Origin: Ascidiaceihabitans donghaensis
GTDB taxonomy: Bacteria; Pseudomonadota; Alphaproteobacteria; Rhodobacterales; Rhodobacteraceae
Length of the DNA: 64,000 nucleotides
Direction: 5' to 3'
NCBI RefSeq assembly: GCF_900302465.1
Contig: NZ_OMOR01000001.1
Coordinates: forward strand, 2,480,001 to 2,544,000
Shown here: positions 45,264 through 56,103 of the stretch, in pieces
How the letters are laid out: each line of letters begins with the position of its first letter
Numbering within the stretch: position 1 is the first letter of the stretch
Translations under genes and position numbers: made by a program
Notes under the pieces: model-generated
Told to the model about the DNA's origin: nothing
Database searches by the model: none
The model's input: only the letters and a program-made list of their open reading frames with translations

Positions 45264-46669
45264 GCAGCCCCCTTCATCAGACGATCAGGTAAGCCGTTGG
45301 CCCAGGTCGAAATCGTCCCGGCCCCAAGGCATACAACCATATCGCCGGGGCGGGCTTGTTCGCGCACAAGGCGTTCAAGATCGGCCTCGTCGTTCACGGC
45401 GCGCGCATGACGGTGGCCATGGCGGATCAGCCCTGCGACCAGATCGTCGCGCCCTGCCCCTTCAATCGGCTCTTCGCCGGCGGCAAACACCTCTGCGATG
45501 CCCACCACATCCGCGTCGTTGAAACAGGCGCAGAATTCGTCAAAGTGGTGCGAAAGGCGCGTAAAGCGATGCGGTTGATGCACCGCGATCACGCGGCCTT
45601 CGCTTGCCTGACGGGCCGCTTTCAACACGGCGGCAATCTCAACCGGGTGGTGGCCATAATCATCAATAATCGTCACACCGTCTATTTCGCCGACTTTGGT
45701 AAATCTTCGGTTCACACCACCAAAATTGGCCAAGGCTTCGCGAATTTCATCGGTTTTCATGCCCAAATGGCGCGCGACAGCCACAGCAGACAGCGCGTTG
45801 GACACATTGTGGTCCCCCGGCATGGGCAAAGAACAGCCCTCTATCACCTTGTCCTCGGATTGCAGCGCTATATCAAACATCGCAACGCCGCCTTTGTAAT
45901 GCAGGTTCACGGCCCGCACGTCAGCCTGCGCATTGAACCCATACGTTACAACGCGGCGGTCGGTGATCTTGCCAACAAGGCTTTGCACGTCAGGATCATC
46001 GGTGCAGCACACGGCAACACCGTAAAACGGAATGTTGGACACGAAATCCAAGAACCCCTGATGCAGCGCCTCTTCTGTGCCCCAATGTTCCATATGTTCG
46101 GGGTCGATGTTGGTCACAATGGCGATGGTGGCGGGCAAACGATTGAACGTGCCGTCGCTTTCGTCCGCTTCAACCACCATCCATTCACCAAGGCCCACAC
46201 GCGCGTTCGAACCATAGGCGTGGATGATGCCACCATTGACGACCGTGGGATCAAATTTGCCCGCCACCATCAATTCGGCCATCATTGTGGTGGTTGTGGT
46301 TTTGCCATGGGTGCCTGCAATCGCAATATTGGATTTCAAGCGCATCAGTTCCGCCAGCATCTCGGCGCGGCGCACGATAGGAAGGCCGCGCGCACGGGCC
46401 GCGTCCAGTTCAGGGTTGCCCGGTTTGATGGCAGACGAAATGACCACCACGGCCGCATCCTCAATGTTCTCGGCCCGCTGACCCTCAAAGATCAACGCGC
46501 CTTGCGTCTGCAAACGGTCGGTGATTTTCGAGGTTTTCAGATCAGACCCCTGCACCACATATCCATGGTTCAAAAGCACCTCGGCAATGCCCGACATGCC
46601 AATGCCACCAATGCCAACGAAATGAATGGGGCCCACGTCTCCGGGCAGTTTTGTGGCGGCTGCGTTCAT
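45260..46669 (-). CDS. murC: UDP-N-acetylmuramate--L-alanine ligase MurC
   Basis: Mur ligase, 469 residues: [21 protein letters not shown] (UDP site), [19 protein letters not shown] (P-loop), and [18 protein letters not shown]. It adds L-Ala to UDP-MurNAc. It overlaps murG (46666-46669) and the 94-aa gene (45260-45263) by four bases each. Confidence 0.97.
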   Translation of the reverse strand: MNAAATKLPGDVGPIHFVGIGGIGMSGIAEVLLNHGYVVQGSDLKTSKITDRLQTQGALIFEGQRAENIEDAAVVVISSAIKPGNPELDAARARGLPIVRRAEMLAELMRLKSNIAIAGTHGKTTTTTMMAELMVAGKFDPTVVNGGIIHAYGSNARVGLGEWMVVEADESDGTFNRLPATIAIVTNIDPEHMEHWGTEEALHQGFLDFVSNIPFYGVAVCCTDDPDVQSLVGKITDRRVVTYGFNAQADVRAVNLHYKGGVAMFDIALQSEDKVIEGCSLPMPGDHNVSNALSAVAVARHLGMKTDEIREALANFGGVNRRFTKVGEIDGVTIIDDYGHHPVEIAAVLKAARQASEGRVIAVHQPHRFTRLSHHFDEFCACFNDADVVGIAEVFAAGEEPIEGAGRDDLVAGLIRHGHRHARAVNDEADLERLVREQARPGDMVVCLGAGTISTWANGLPDRLMKGAA

Positions 46670-47781
46670 GCGCGTGCTCCTTTATTGGGGTGGCTGTGTT
46701 GGGCCAGAGTTTCAACCATATGAACAAGCGCTTCTGTGGCGTCAGGTTTGCCAGCATTTAACGCGGCGCGTGACATCATCAGGGCTGCATCGGGCGTGCC
46801 CAGAACGGTTTCGATTTGGGCCGTCAACGCTTCGGGGGTCAGCATGTTCTCAGGGATCAAAATAGCACCGCCTGCCTCAACCAAACCACGCGCATTGGCG
46901 GTTTGATGATCGCCGGTCGCCGCCGCAAAAGGCACCAGAATGGAAGGACGCCCGATAACAGATATGTCTGCAACCGAAGATGCGCCTGAACGGCTGATGA
47001 CCAACTGTGCTTCGGACATGCGGCGCGGCACGTCTTGGAAAAAGGGCTGCACATCGGCGTTTATCCCGTTTTCGGCGTAAAAGCTGCGCACACGGTCTTC
47101 GTCTTCGCCACGCGCCTGATGGCTGACACGAATGTTTTGCAACATCGCCATCGGCAGGGCGGCAATCGCAGGCGGCACCACATCCGACAGAATGCGCGCC
47201 CCTTGGGATCCGCCAATCACCAGCAATTCCATCGGGTAGTCACCGGGTTGGATATACCCTGCCCCTGCCCGTTCCAGAACCGCACCGCGCACTGGGTTCC
47301 CCACATGCACGCCCTCGATCCCTTCGGCCAAATCCGTCGGCCAAGTGCCACACGCCACGGCATCGACACGCGGCGCAAACAGCTTGTTGACGCGCCCCAA
47401 GATGCCGTTTTGTTCGTGGATCATGCGTGGCTTGCGCAACAGGGTCGCCGCCGCCATCGCAGGAATAGTCGGATAGCCCCCAAAGCCCACAACAACATCA
47501 GGCTTGTCCCGCATCATTTTGAAAGCGGCCGTGATCACGCCGCCGGCAATACGAAACGGCACCAACGCTTTGGCCGCAAGCCCCCCGCGTGCGAAGGTTG
47601 CGCTGCTGATCTGTTCAATCTCGGTGGTGTGCGGAAATCCGCCAGTATAGCGTGCCCCACGGGCATCGGTGCTGAGCTTCACGCGCCACCCTTTTGCCAA
47701 CATCGTCTCGGCCAGCGCCTGGGCCGGAAACATATGTCCGCCCGTGCCACCTGCCGCAATCATCAACAAAGGTTGGTTCAT
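46666..47781 (-). CDS. murG: N-acetylglucosaminyltransferase MurG
   Basis: The glycosyltransferase that makes lipid II from lipid [20 protein letters not shown] (first G loop), [35 protein letters not shown] and [24 protein letters not shown]. Length 371. Membrane-associated on the cytoplasmic face. Overlaps ftsW and murC by four bases. Confidence 0.97.
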   Translation of the reverse strand: MNQPLLMIAAGGTGGHMFPAQALAETMLAKGWRVKLSTDARGARYTGGFPHTTEIEQISSATFARGGLAAKALVPFRIAGGVITAAFKMMRDKPDVVVGFGGYPTIPAMAAATLLRKPRMIHEQNGILGRVNKLFAPRVDAVACGTWPTDLAEGIEGVHVGNPVRGAVLERAGAGYIQPGDYPMELLVIGGSQGARILSDVVPPAIAALPMAMLQNIRVSHQARGEDEDRVRSFYAENGINADVQPFFQDVPRRMSEAQLVISRSGASSVADISVIGRPSILVPFAAATGDHQTANARGLVEAGGAILIPENMLTPEALTAQIETVLGTPDAALMMSRAALNAGKPDATEALVHMVETLAQHSHPNKGARA

Positions 47782-48947
47782 TTCATACGTCCCCGGCCCA
47801 ATAGCTCGCTGATCTCGCCCTGCGGACGCGACCGTGTGAAGGCCAGAAGCATACCCAAGGCAATCCCCGACGCAATGACTGACGATCCACCGTAGCTGAC
47901 AAACGGCAAAGTCATGCCTTTGGCGGGCAACAGACGCACAGCGACGCCCATATTGATCATCGCCTGAACACCAAACATGCAGGCCAATCCGGTGCCTGCC
48001 AAACGAATGAACGGATCACGTTCACGCACCAAACGCAGCAGTGATCGCACCACAATCCCCGCATACAAAGCGATGATGCACATCACCATGATCAGCCCGT
48101 ATTCTTCGGCAGCGACCGCAATAATGAAATCTGTGTGCGCATCCGGCAGCGACCACTTCACCTGACCTTCGCCCACCCCCACACCAAACAGACCACCTTC
48201 ACGAATGGCATTTGTGGCATAGCCAAGCTGGGTGGTGGGATCGACATCGGCGCTTAAAAACCCGTCAATGCGGCGCGCGAAATGTTCCGAATTGGCGTAG
48301 GCAACAGTCCCTGCAACAACAACCAGTCCCGCCATGCCCACCAGCAAAAGCATGGGTGCGCCAGCCACAAAATACATCACGCCCCAGCCAAACAACACCA
48401 GACATGCCTGACCAAAGTCGGGCTGCATCGCGAGCATAAAAACGATCGTCACGCATAAGATAAAGGACCATGTGCGGCCCGGAGGACCGTTCAATTCGTG
48501 TCCCGCCGCCAACATCCAAGCCGCCACAACCACAAAACCGGGTTTCAAAAATTCAGACGGTTGCACCGACGCAAAGCCAAGCGAATACCAACGCACCGCC
48601 CCTTTGCCAAAATCCGTACCAAAGAACGGCAACATCGCCAAAGCAACAAAAGCGCATAAAAACCCAAGAACCGCGAGGCGTCGCACAACCAAAGGCGTCA
48701 TCATAGACGTTAAAATCATCGCCAACAGCGCAACACAGCCAAAAAACGCTTGGCGCTGCACGTAGTGAAAGGGTTCAAATCCGTTTTTGGCTGCAAGTGG
48801 CGGAGACGAGGCCAGCCCAAGCAAAAGCCCCACAGCAAACAGGATCAAAATGCACGACATCGCCCATTTATCAATTGTGCGCCACCATTTGGGAAGGATC
48901 GGTTCACCCCGCTGAACGGGAACCGCGCCATAGACCATTTCAGTCAT
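47778..48947 (-). CDS. ftsW: Peptidoglycan glycosyltransferase FtsW (SEDS)
   Basis: A SEDS family polymerase of 389 residues with about ten membrane helices. Seen: [22 protein letters not shown] (part), [20 protein letters not shown] with the family signature, [20 protein letters not shown] and [18 protein letters not shown]. It polymerises septal glycan together with FtsI. It starts the ftsW-murB chain of 4-base overlaps; upstream lies a 250-base gap with no gene that must hold a promoter if murD is not cotranscribed. Confidence 0.96.
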   Translation of the reverse strand: MTEMVYGAVPVQRGEPILPKWWRTIDKWAMSCILILFAVGLLLGLASSPPLAAKNGFEPFHYVQRQAFFGCVALLAMILTSMMTPLVVRRLAVLGFLCAFVALAMLPFFGTDFGKGAVRWYSLGFASVQPSEFLKPGFVVVAAWMLAAGHELNGPPGRTWSFILCVTIVFMLAMQPDFGQACLVLFGWGVMYFVAGAPMLLLVGMAGLVVVAGTVAYANSEHFARRIDGFLSADVDPTTQLGYATNAIREGGLFGVGVGEGQVKWSLPDAHTDFIIAVAAEEYGLIMVMCIIALYAGIVVRSLLRLVRERDPFIRLAGTGLACMFGVQAMINMGVAVRLLPAKGMTLPFVSYGGSSVIASGIALGMLLAFTRSRPQGEISELLGRGRMK

Positions 48948-49138
48948 GGGTACTGCCTTTACACTGCCTCTTTGCTCGCATGTTTTGCAACAGGAGCTGC
49001 CCCATTCTTGGGATCTAGCGCCAAGTATAGCGTGTTTTGGTGCGCAGCGCTACTGCCAATTGCGCTGACGCAGAAGGCCACAACCAGATTTAGACCGGCA
49101 CGGAAAAAGCGCCAAACCGGCGTGGATAGGACGTGCGG

Positions 49139-49315
49139 ATGGTGGATATTTCCAATGCGGCTTGCGCGTCTTGGGGATCAGCCCGCAGGGGTTATCCCCA
49201 GTTACCGGCCAAATGTACCACGTGTCGGGTAATCATCGGACTGGTTCGCTTTCATTCCGCGCAACACATTGGCCAGCGGCGGGCGCAGGAATGGCGCATT
49301 GGAAATATCCACCAT
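49139..49315. repeat. 21-bp perfect inverted repeat spanning the 3' end of the peroxiredoxin-like gene
   Basis: The 21-base sequence starting ATGGTGGATATTTCCAATGC at 49139-49159 is repeated exactly, inverted, at 49295-49315. The second arm is inside the coding region (the codons for MVDISNA of the peroxiredoxin-like protein); the first is in the noncoding gap before ftsW. The pair could form a long-range hairpin at the 3' end of the transcript. Confidence 0.7.
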
Positions 49316-49729
49316 GCGCAAGACGCCTTCCGGCATAATCACGAACAACCCGGGTTCCGCAAAAGCACGCCCGTCTGCCTCTTGGGGAGAGCGCGGATTT
49401 GACACATAAAGCCCCATCGAAATCATCTGATCCGTCGTCAATCCATACCCGATCGGCATGCTGAGTGCGCATTCGGATTGCATTTTCGCCGCTTTGTCTT
49501 GCGGATCTCCCGACGCCACAACCACATCACAGCCTGCGGCATGAAAGTCAGGTAAAAGTGCTTCAAGATCCGCCAAGTATTCCACACACAAAGGGCAGTG
49601 TAACCCACGGTAAATGATCAATAATTGCCAGTCAAAACCCTTTGATGGCGTGCCCAGTGAAAGCCGGCCTCCACCCAGTGCCGCCACATCTTGTGTTGGG
49701 AAAACCTCACCTGTGTTCAGTGCTTGCAT
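49202..49729 (-). CDS. Peroxiredoxin-like (AhpC/TSA) family protein
   Basis: A 175-residue thioredoxin-fold protein. The start at 49729 (MQALNTGEVFPTQ) precedes LLIIYRGLHCPLCVEYLADLE, where Cys45 and Cys48 form a CxxC rather than the single peroxidatic Cys of typical peroxiredoxins. DVVVASGDPQDKAAKMQSEC and FAEPGLFVIMPEGVLRM complete the fold. It probably reduces peroxides or disulfides in the cytoplasm. It lies divergently from the HI0933-type flavoprotein gene (97 bases between starts). Confidence 0.8.
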   Translation of the reverse strand: MQALNTGEVFPTQDVAALGGGRLSLGTPSKGFDWQLLIIYRGLHCPLCVEYLADLEALLPDFHAAGCDVVVASGDPQDKAAKMQSECALSMPIGYGLTTDQMISMGLYVSNPRSPQEADGRAFAEPGLFVIMPEGVLRMVDISNAPFLRPPLANVLRGMKANQSDDYPTRGTFGR

Positions 49730-49825
49730 GATCAAATCCTTCTTTCTTTGTCCAAACTGTCGCAGGCTGCGCGGCATTTGCCAAGACGGCTTGACCCCTT
49801 TGGGCCGCTCTGGCACTGCAAAACC

Positions 49826-50995
49826 ATGCAAACTGACACGTTGATCATTGGCGCGGGCGCTGCGGGCCTGATGTGTGCGGCCCATGCCCCCGGACACGTG
49901 CTGATCGTGGATCACGCCAAAAAACCGGGAGAGAAAATCCGTATTTCTGGCGGGGGGCGCTGTAATTTCACCAACATGTATTGCGAGGCCCACGCCTTTT
50001 TGTCGCAAAATCCCCACTTCGCCAAATCGGCGCTGGCGCGGTACACGCAATGGGATTTTGTCGAACTGGTGGACAGCTACGGCATCAAATGGCACGAAAA
50101 GACGTTGGGCCAGCTTTTTTGTGACGTTTCTGCCAAAGACATTGTCGCCATGCTGCTGGATCTGTGCGCCAAAAACGACGCTGAGGTCCGGCTTGAAACC
50201 AGCGTGAAGGCAATTGAGCAAAATGCCGACGGGTACAGCGCCACGTTGGTGACTGGCAGCACGCAAACGCGTCTCTCCTTCAAGAACCTCGTCATCGCAA
50301 CAGGCGGCAAATCAATCCCGAAAATGGGGGCCACCGGGTTCGCCTATGATGTGGCGCACCAATTTTCTATCCCTGTGACGGACATCCGTCCTGCCCTTGT
50401 GCCTTTTACCTTCCCCGAGAACCGGTTTACGCCGTTGGCTGGCGTCGCTTTGCCGTCCCGCGTAACTGCAGGTGCGGGACAATTCGACGAAGCGATGTTG
50501 TTTACGCACCGTGGTCTTTCCGGCCCCGCTGTTTTGCAGGCCTCAAGCTATTGGGTCGAAGGCGATGTCATCACCTTGAACATTGACCCCGCCAACACAC
50601 TGATGCAGGCGCTGCGCGACAAGCGTCAGACTTCGGGGCGCAAGAACTTGACGACCGAACTGGCCACGTTACTGCCGGGGCGGCTGGTTGAATTTCTAAC
50701 GGACGAGCTGGCCCTGAGCGGAAACCTTGCCGATCAATCCGACGCACGGCTTGGGCAAATCTGCGAGGCGTTGCAGAACTGGCAGCTGTCCCCCAACGGC
50801 ACCGAAGGGTATCGCACTGCTGAGGTCACACTGGGTGGCGTCGATACGGATGCGCTGTCGTCCAAGACAATGGAATGCAAAGATGTGCCGGGCCTCTATT
50901 TCATTGGCGAAGCGGTGGATGTGACGGGTTGGCTTGGCGGCTACAACTTCCAATGGGCATGGGCCTCGGGCATGGCCTGTGCGCGCAGCCTATGA
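49826..50995 (+). CDS. HI0933 / YhiN-type FAD-dependent oxidoreductase
   Basis: A 389-residue flavoprotein. The start MQTDTLIIGAGAAGLMCAAH at 49826 leads to the Rossmann motif GAGAAG; the signature GEKIRISGGGRCNFTNM is diagnostic of this family, as is YFIGEAVDVTGWLGGYNFQWAWASG at the end. The reaction is not known. It overlaps the next gene by four bases (ATGA) and interrupts the minus-strand dcw cluster. Confidence 0.9.
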   Translation: MQTDTLIIGAGAAGLMCAAHAPGHVLIVDHAKKPGEKIRISGGGRCNFTNMYCEAHAFLSQNPHFAKSALARYTQWDFVELVDSYGIKWHEKTLGQLFCDVSAKDIVAMLLDLCAKNDAEVRLETSVKAIEQNADGYSATLVTGSTQTRLSFKNLVIATGGKSIPKMGATGFAYDVAHQFSIPVTDIRPALVPFTFPENRFTPLAGVALPSRVTAGAGQFDEAMLFTHRGLSGPAVLQASSYWVEGDVITLNIDPANTLMQALRDKRQTSGRKNLTTELATLLPGRLVEFLTDELALSGNLADQSDARLGQICEALQNWQLSPNGTEGYRTAEVTLGGVDTDALSSKTMECKDVPGLYFIGEAVDVTGWLGGYNFQWAWASGMACARSL

Positions 50996-52098
50996 GCGAT
51001 AACATCATCGGATACATGGCCTTGCCGCCAAGCCGCCTATGGACCTACACCAAGTGGTTCGCGATCCTTTGGGTGATTTATGCTGTGATTGTGGGCGACG
51101 CGGTGATTACCTATTTTATGTTGCAGGCCACCTTGGCACCGCTGATTTTCATTGCCTTGTTTGCCACCCTCAAAACCAACACGACCCTGATCAAGACCCA
51201 ACGGTTTTGGCCCTGCCTTCGCGAGGCCGTCGCATGGGCGCTGATGATGACCTACTGGGCTTTTATTCTGGTGATTTCATGCAACTTGTTCATGCCCACT
51301 GGTGTCAGCTTTTTAACAACTGGGGGACCGGCGGATGGGACATTTTGGGGGGACCTGCTGCGTGTCTACGACTTTGCAGGTCTTTGGCAGGTGGCTGGCC
51401 GTGATCTGGTCGTTTTCTTTATGGACATGTGCCTATTGTTGTTTTGCACGTCCTTCTTTCGCGACAAAGGCATATTCGCCACGCTGGCAAATGCAGACGC
51501 CATCATTTTGTTTGTAACAACGCTGGCTATTCTTGCGGCAGACGCATCCGTGACGTTGATCTTTCAAGGCATAACTTTTGATTTAGGGCTGATCTTTGCA
51601 GGATTTGTCCAGATCATTGCCGACAGATTGACCTGGCTTATTTGGGCCGTCAGCAACCTGGAGCTTTCGTTTTGGGCCTACTGGGACGCCATCAAAGACC
51701 AATTTATCCAAGGGCAAGGCAACCCTTTGTTTCTGACGTCGGCTATGCCGATCGTGTTGCTTTTGGTGGCCTTCACCAAGCTACGTGGACAACAAACACC
51801 CGCGGACGGTGATGCAAGCAACCCATACAGCGGACGCGTTACGCTGATTTTTCTGAGTGTCGTGCCAGCGTTCATTTACATCATCGGCGTACACGGTTCG
51901 CTGCTAGAGGTGTTTGATGGCACAGAACGCGGGCTGATGCGTATCGTTATGGTGCTTTACACCGTCGCCGCGTTCGCCGTGTTTTTATTGTTTGCAGCGT
52001 TGATTTTGCTGGGCCCACTGTATTCGACGGAACGCATGCTGCGTTGGTCGCGGGCCACAGCAGAACCACTGCACGACGAGACCAAAACGCTTCCCTAG
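50992..52098 (+). CDS. Polytopic membrane protein of unknown function (368 aa)
   Basis: The ATG at 50992 overlaps the flavoprotein stop. I count about nine hydrophobic segments (for example [84 protein letters not shown] and [16 protein letters not shown]). No conserved motif identifies a family. Its TAG and the murD TAG overlap on opposite strands in one CTAG. Confidence 0.72.
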   Translation: MSDNIIGYMALPPSRLWTYTKWFAILWVIYAVIVGDAVITYFMLQATLAPLIFIALFATLKTNTTLIKTQRFWPCLREAVAWALMMTYWAFILVISCNLFMPTGVSFLTTGGPADGTFWGDLLRVYDFAGLWQVAGRDLVVFFMDMCLLLFCTSFFRDKGIFATLANADAIILFVTTLAILAADASVTLIFQGITFDLGLIFAGFVQIIADRLTWLIWAVSNLELSFWAYWDAIKDQFIQGQGNPLFLTSAMPIVLLLVAFTKLRGQQTPADGDASNPYSGRVTLIFLSVVPAFIYIIGVHGSLLEVFDGTERGLMRIVMVLYTVAAFAVFLLFAALILLGPLYSTERMLRWSRATAEPLHDETKTLP

Positions 52099-53495
52099 TC
52101 GGAAAGCCGCGCCACAACCTGAGCTGCAAAATCTTCGCCGCGGCGTTCAAAACTATCGTATTGGTCAAAGCTGGCGGCGGCCGGTGCCAACAAAACAACA
52201 TCCCCCGCTTCCGCATCCGCGATCGCAGCCGCAACGGCCTCGGCCATTGTCGTGCACACTTGGGTCTCAGCATCCAGCTGCATGGCAAATTGTGCAGCTT
52301 CGCGTCCGATCACATAGGCTTTCAGCACCTCGCCAGACACTGCGTTCAACCCCTCAAGCCCGCCTTCCTTTTGTAGCCCACCACAGATCCAGCGAATGCG
52401 CTTAAACGCCTGCAACGCCTTGGCCGCGCTGTCTACATTGGTGGCTTTGCTGTCGTTGACATAACGCACGCCCTGCGCCTCGGCGATGGTTTGTGAGCGG
52501 TGCGGCAAACCGCCGAATGTATGAAACGCCGCTTCGATCACCTTCGGGGCCAACCCCAAAGCACGGCACGCAGCATAGGCCGCACAGGCATTTTGATGGT
52601 TGTGTGCGCCGGGCAATCCCGCAACGCTGCGCAAATCTATGGAGGCAGCTTGTCGTCCCTTGCGGTACTCCGACAAGAACCCTTTGCGTGCAAAGACCTG
52701 CCACCCCGGCCCTGTCAGCTTTTCCTCGACAGAAATCCGCATGACACGGTCGTCTGTTGGCCCTTCGGACAGTTGCCCTGCCAAAAAGCGCCCTTCGTCT
52801 TCGTCCACACCGACAATGGCACGGTCGGGGCCCCCTTCAGAGAACAACCGCCGCTTGGCCGCAAAGTACCCGCCCATCCCGTGATGCCGGTCCAGATGGT
52901 CGGGGGACAGGTTGGTAAAGACGGCAATGTCCGGAGTGAGGCTGCGCGCCAATTCAGTCTGATACGACGAAAGCTCAAGCACCACCACTTCACCGTCAAT
53001 AGGCGGATCAATATCCAGAACGCCCCGTCCGATGTTGCCCGCCAACTGACATGGACGCCCGACATGTTCCAAGATGTGGTGGATCAATGCTGAGGTTGTC
53101 GATTTACCATTCGATCCCGTCACAGCGACCACTTGCGGGGTGATGTCGAAATTGTTCCAGTCCGATGTGGCAAAGCTTTGGAAAAAGAGCCCGATGTCAT
53201 TGTCGACAGGCACACCAGCCGCCAAGGCTTTGGACACAACGGGGTTCGGCGCCGGGTAAAGATGGGGGATACCGGGTGACACAATCAGCCGTGCAACATC
53301 ATCAAAAGCACCTTGCTTTTTAAGGTCACGACACGTCAACCCATGCGTTTCCGCCGCCACACGCGCAGCTTCATTGTCATCCCAACAGATCGGTGTCGCA
53401 CCGCCATCAACCAGCGCCAGAGCAGCAGAAAGGCCGGAGCGCCCCAGCCCTAGAACAGCCACGTTTTTACCCGATAGACCTTGAACTGTAATCAT
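52095..53495 (-). CDS. murD: UDP-N-acetylmuramoylalanine--D-glutamate ligase MurD
   Basis: Mur ligase, 466 residues: [21 protein letters not shown] (UDP site), [21 protein letters not shown] (P-loop), [12 protein letters not shown] and [18 protein letters not shown]. Adds D-Glu to UDP-MurNAc-L-Ala. A GTG at 53504 could extend it by three residues. It is separated from ftsW by three unrelated genes, and from mraY by the third copy of the intergenic repeat. Confidence 0.96.
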   Translation of the reverse strand: MITVQGLSGKNVAVLGLGRSGLSAALALVDGGATPICWDDNEAARVAAETHGLTCRDLKKQGAFDDVARLIVSPGIPHLYPAPNPVVSKALAAGVPVDNDIGLFFQSFATSDWNNFDITPQVVAVTGSNGKSTTSALIHHILEHVGRPCQLAGNIGRGVLDIDPPIDGEVVVLELSSYQTELARSLTPDIAVFTNLSPDHLDRHHGMGGYFAAKRRLFSEGGPDRAIVGVDEDEGRFLAGQLSEGPTDDRVMRISVEEKLTGPGWQVFARKGFLSEYRKGRQAASIDLRSVAGLPGAHNHQNACAAYAACRALGLAPKVIEAAFHTFGGLPHRSQTIAEAQGVRYVNDSKATNVDSAAKALQAFKRIRWICGGLQKEGGLEGLNAVSGEVLKAYVIGREAAQFAMQLDAETQVCTTMAEAVAAAIADAEAGDVVLLAPAAASFDQYDSFERRGEDFAAQVVARLSD

Positions 53496-53507
53496 CGTTT
53501 GCACATT

Positions 53508-53551
53508 GGAGGCTAGCCCCCAAACCCCTAGGATTTTTTTAGGAAAAAGAC
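53508..53551 (+). repeat. Intergenic repeat family, copy 3
   Basis: GGAGGCTAGCCCCC followed by GGATTTTTTTAGGAAAAAGAC, the same pair of blocks as at 13295 and (inverted) 18980, but with a shorter middle. It lies between mraY and murD inside the dcw cluster, where such repeats are unexpected because the region is usually compact. Confidence 0.6.
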
Positions 53552-53567
53552 ATTCGGCGTGTGCCGG

Positions 53568-54650
53568 TTACCGTACCTTCAGCGTCGCCAGCCCGATCAT
53601 TGCCAAGATCAAAGAGATGATCCAAAACCGGATGACGATCTGTGGTTCGGCCCAGCCTTTCTTTTCATAGTGGTGATGGATGGGTGCCATCAAAAACACC
53701 CGTTTGCCTGTGCGCTTGAAATAGAGCACCTGTATGATCACCGACATTGCCTCAACCACGAACAGGCCGCCGACGATCGCCAACACCAATTCGTGTTTGG
53801 TGCTGACTGCAATCGCGCCCAAGGCCCCGCCCAAAGCCAATGACCCCGTATCTCCCATGAAAACAGCAGCGGGGGGGGCGTTGTACCACAAAAAGCCTAA
53901 TCCGCCGCCGAACAGACCTGCGGTAAAGATCAGGATTTCGCCGGTGCCAGGCACATAGTGCACATCCAGATATTCCGTGAAATCCACGCGCCCCACTGCA
54001 TAGGCAATCACGCCCAAAGTCCCTGCTGCAATCATCACAGGCATAATCGCCAAGCCATCCAGACCGTCCGTCAGGTTCACCGCATTCGCAGCCCCAACGA
54101 TCACGATGATCGAAAACGGTATGAACAAATAGCCAAGGTTGATCAGCGTGTCTTTGAACACAGGCAAAGCCAGTTGGTTTTGCAACGCCTCCGGGTGGTT
54201 GATGGCTGCGACATAGGCCGCGATCCCTGCGATAAGGAACCCCAAAAGCAAACGGACTTTGCCCGAAACACCCGCCGTCGTCTGCTTGGAAACCTTCGCG
54301 TAGTCGTCGGCGAACCCGATGGCGGCAAAGCTGAGCGTCACAAACAAAACGATCCACACAAAAGGGTTGTCCAAACGCGCCCACAGCAATGTGGATGTGG
54401 TCAAAGCGCCCACAATCAGCAGTCCACCCATGGTCGGTGTACCTGCTTTTGCAAAATGCCCTTCGGGGCCGTCATCGCGAATGGGTTGGCCTTTGCCTTG
54501 GCGGCGGCGCAGCACGTTGATCAGGGGTTGCCCGAACAGAAACCCGAACAAAAGCGCTGTCATGAAAGCCCCGCCTGCGCGGAACGTGATGTAGCGGAAC
54601 AGGTTGAAAAAGTCCCCCCCATCGGAAAGTGCTGTCAACCAATAGAGCAT
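53568..54650 (-). CDS. mraY: Phospho-N-acetylmuramoyl-pentapeptide transferase MraY
   Basis: A 360-residue, roughly ten-helix transferase that makes lipid I. Signatures: [38 protein letters not shown] (DDxxK), and [22 protein letters not shown], then [11 protein letters not shown], all as in the family. It follows murF by 31 bases. Confidence 0.97.
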   Translation of the reverse strand: MLYWLTALSDGGDFFNLFRYITFRAGGAFMTALLFGFLFGQPLINVLRRRQGKGQPIRDDGPEGHFAKAGTPTMGGLLIVGALTTSTLLWARLDNPFVWIVLFVTLSFAAIGFADDYAKVSKQTTAGVSGKVRLLLGFLIAGIAAYVAAINHPEALQNQLALPVFKDTLINLGYLFIPFSIIVIVGAANAVNLTDGLDGLAIMPVMIAAGTLGVIAYAVGRVDFTEYLDVHYVPGTGEILIFTAGLFGGGLGFLWYNAPPAAVFMGDTGSLALGGALGAIAVSTKHELVLAIVGGLFVVEAMSVIIQVLYFKRTGKRVFLMAPIHHHYEKKGWAEPQIVIRFWIISLILAMIGLATLKVR

Positions 54651-54681
54651 TTCCGCCCCCTCTACTCACGATTTAGTGTTT

Positions 54682-56103
54682 TTATGCGTTGGAACGGGGA
54701 TGGCCCATTTTACGGATGGCGTCAACGATTAGCCCCAGTTTCATCGACAAAGACCCCTTCGCCAACACCACATCACCCGCATCCAAGCTTGTGCGGACAT
54801 CGATCTGATCCGAAGTCTGCGCCCATTGCCCGCGCCTTTGATCGGGTAAAGCATCGTAGAAATGCCGCATCAACGGGCCAATGCAATGTATCACGTCCAG
54901 TTCTTGAACAAACGGCAAGTCCGCAAGGCCCGCGTGCAGCGGCACCTCGTCCGACCCAAGCTCTTTCATGTCACCGACAAATGCGACACGGCGCCCCTTG
55001 CCCACGCGCCCGACATCATCGACTGGCTCTGCGGCAGCCAACACTTCCAAAGCCGCCGCCATGGACGTGGGGTTTGCGTTGTAGCTGTCGTCGATCAATT
55101 CCAGCGTCAGGTGGGTCTCCACAGGATCCAGCACAATCGTTTCGCGTGCACCGCGTCCTTTGTATGGCGACCAACGCCCCAAAGACGCTGCCGCCAGCGC
55201 GAGATCAGCGCCCAAAGCCTCGCAACAGGCCAGTGCCCCCAACCCGTTCATCGCAAAGTGCCGGCCAGCCGTGTTGATCTTGAACAGCAGCGGCTTTTCA
55301 AAGGCTTCGGCTTGCACAACGGTTGTGTCTCCTTGAATAGACACATTTTTCAAAACGTAATCAAAGCCGTGTTCGCCAAACCCGATGTCTCGGCGCTTCA
55401 TGTCATGCGCTTTGGATTGCAAGATTGCAGCCGTTTCAATGTCGTTGTTGATGACAGCCGATCCGCCATATTCCAGCCCTTCCATGATGCTGGCCTTCTC
55501 GACCGCAATGCCGGAAATGTCGTCAAAGGCTTCCAAATGCGCGGCCGCCACCGTGGTGATCATCGCCACATGCGGGCGTGCCATCTTGGCCAAAGGCGCG
55601 ATTTCGCCGGGGTGGTTCATGCCGATCTCGATCACCGCGTATTCGGTGTCCGCGGGCATCCGCGCCAGGGTCAATGGCACCCCCCAATGGTTGTTGTAAG
55701 ACGCGACAGAGGCATGGGTGCGCCCCTGATCGCCCAACATGTCGCGCAGCATTTCCTTGGTCGATGTTTTGCCAACAGACCCTGTCACCGCCACCACACG
55801 GGCATCGGTGCGCGCCCGTGCCGCAACGCCCAAAGCTTCGAGCCCGGACAAGACATCTGCAACAATCAGCAACGGTGCAGTTTCGTCCATCCCGTCAGGG
55901 ATGCGCGAGACCAGCGCAGCGCTGGCGCCTTTCTCCAAGGCTTGGGCCACGAAGTCATGCCCGTCACGGGCCGCTTCCAACGCCACAAACAAATCGCCCG
56001 GTTCTATCGTGCGGGTATCGATGGACACGCCCGTCGCCTTCCACGGAACAGTGACTTTGCCACCAGTGGCTTGCGCCGCCGCATCCGATGTCCAAAGGCT
56101 CAT
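54682..56103 (-). CDS. murF: UDP-MurNAc-tripeptide--D-Ala-D-Ala ligase MurF
   Basis: Mur ligase of 473 residues: DTRTIEPGDLFVALEAARDGHDF, VVAVTGSVGKTSTKEMLRDML (P-loop), YNNHWGVPLTLARMP and ELIDDSYNANPTSMAAALEVL. Joins the D-Ala-D-Ala made by Ddl. Overlaps murE by four bases. Confidence 0.97.
   Translation of the reverse strand: MSLWTSDAAAQATGGKVTVPWKATGVSIDTRTIEPGDLFVALEAARDGHDFVAQALEKGASAALVSRIPDGMDETAPLLIVADVLSGLEALGVAARARTDARVVAVTGSVGKTSTKEMLRDMLGDQGRTHASVASYNNHWGVPLTLARMPADTEYAVIEIGMNHPGEIAPLAKMARPHVAMITTVAAAHLEAFDDISGIAVEKASIMEGLEYGGSAVINNDIETAAILQSKAHDMKRRDIGFGEHGFDYVLKNVSIQGDTTVVQAEAFEKPLLFKINTAGRHFAMNGLGALACCEALGADLALAAASLGRWSPYKGRGARETIVLDPVETHLTLELIDDSYNANPTSMAAALEVLAAAEPVDDVGRVGKGRRVAFVGDMKELGSDEVPLHAGLADLPFVQELDVIHCIGPLMRHFYDALPDQRRGQWAQTSDQIDVRTSLDAGDVVLAKGSLSMKLGLIVDAIRKMGHPRSNA

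Noticed and set aside
45356-46723. A 455-codon open frame antisense to murC
   Set aside because: Same reason: it is the antisense of a conserved Mur ligase, with His/Arg-rich composition and no motifs.
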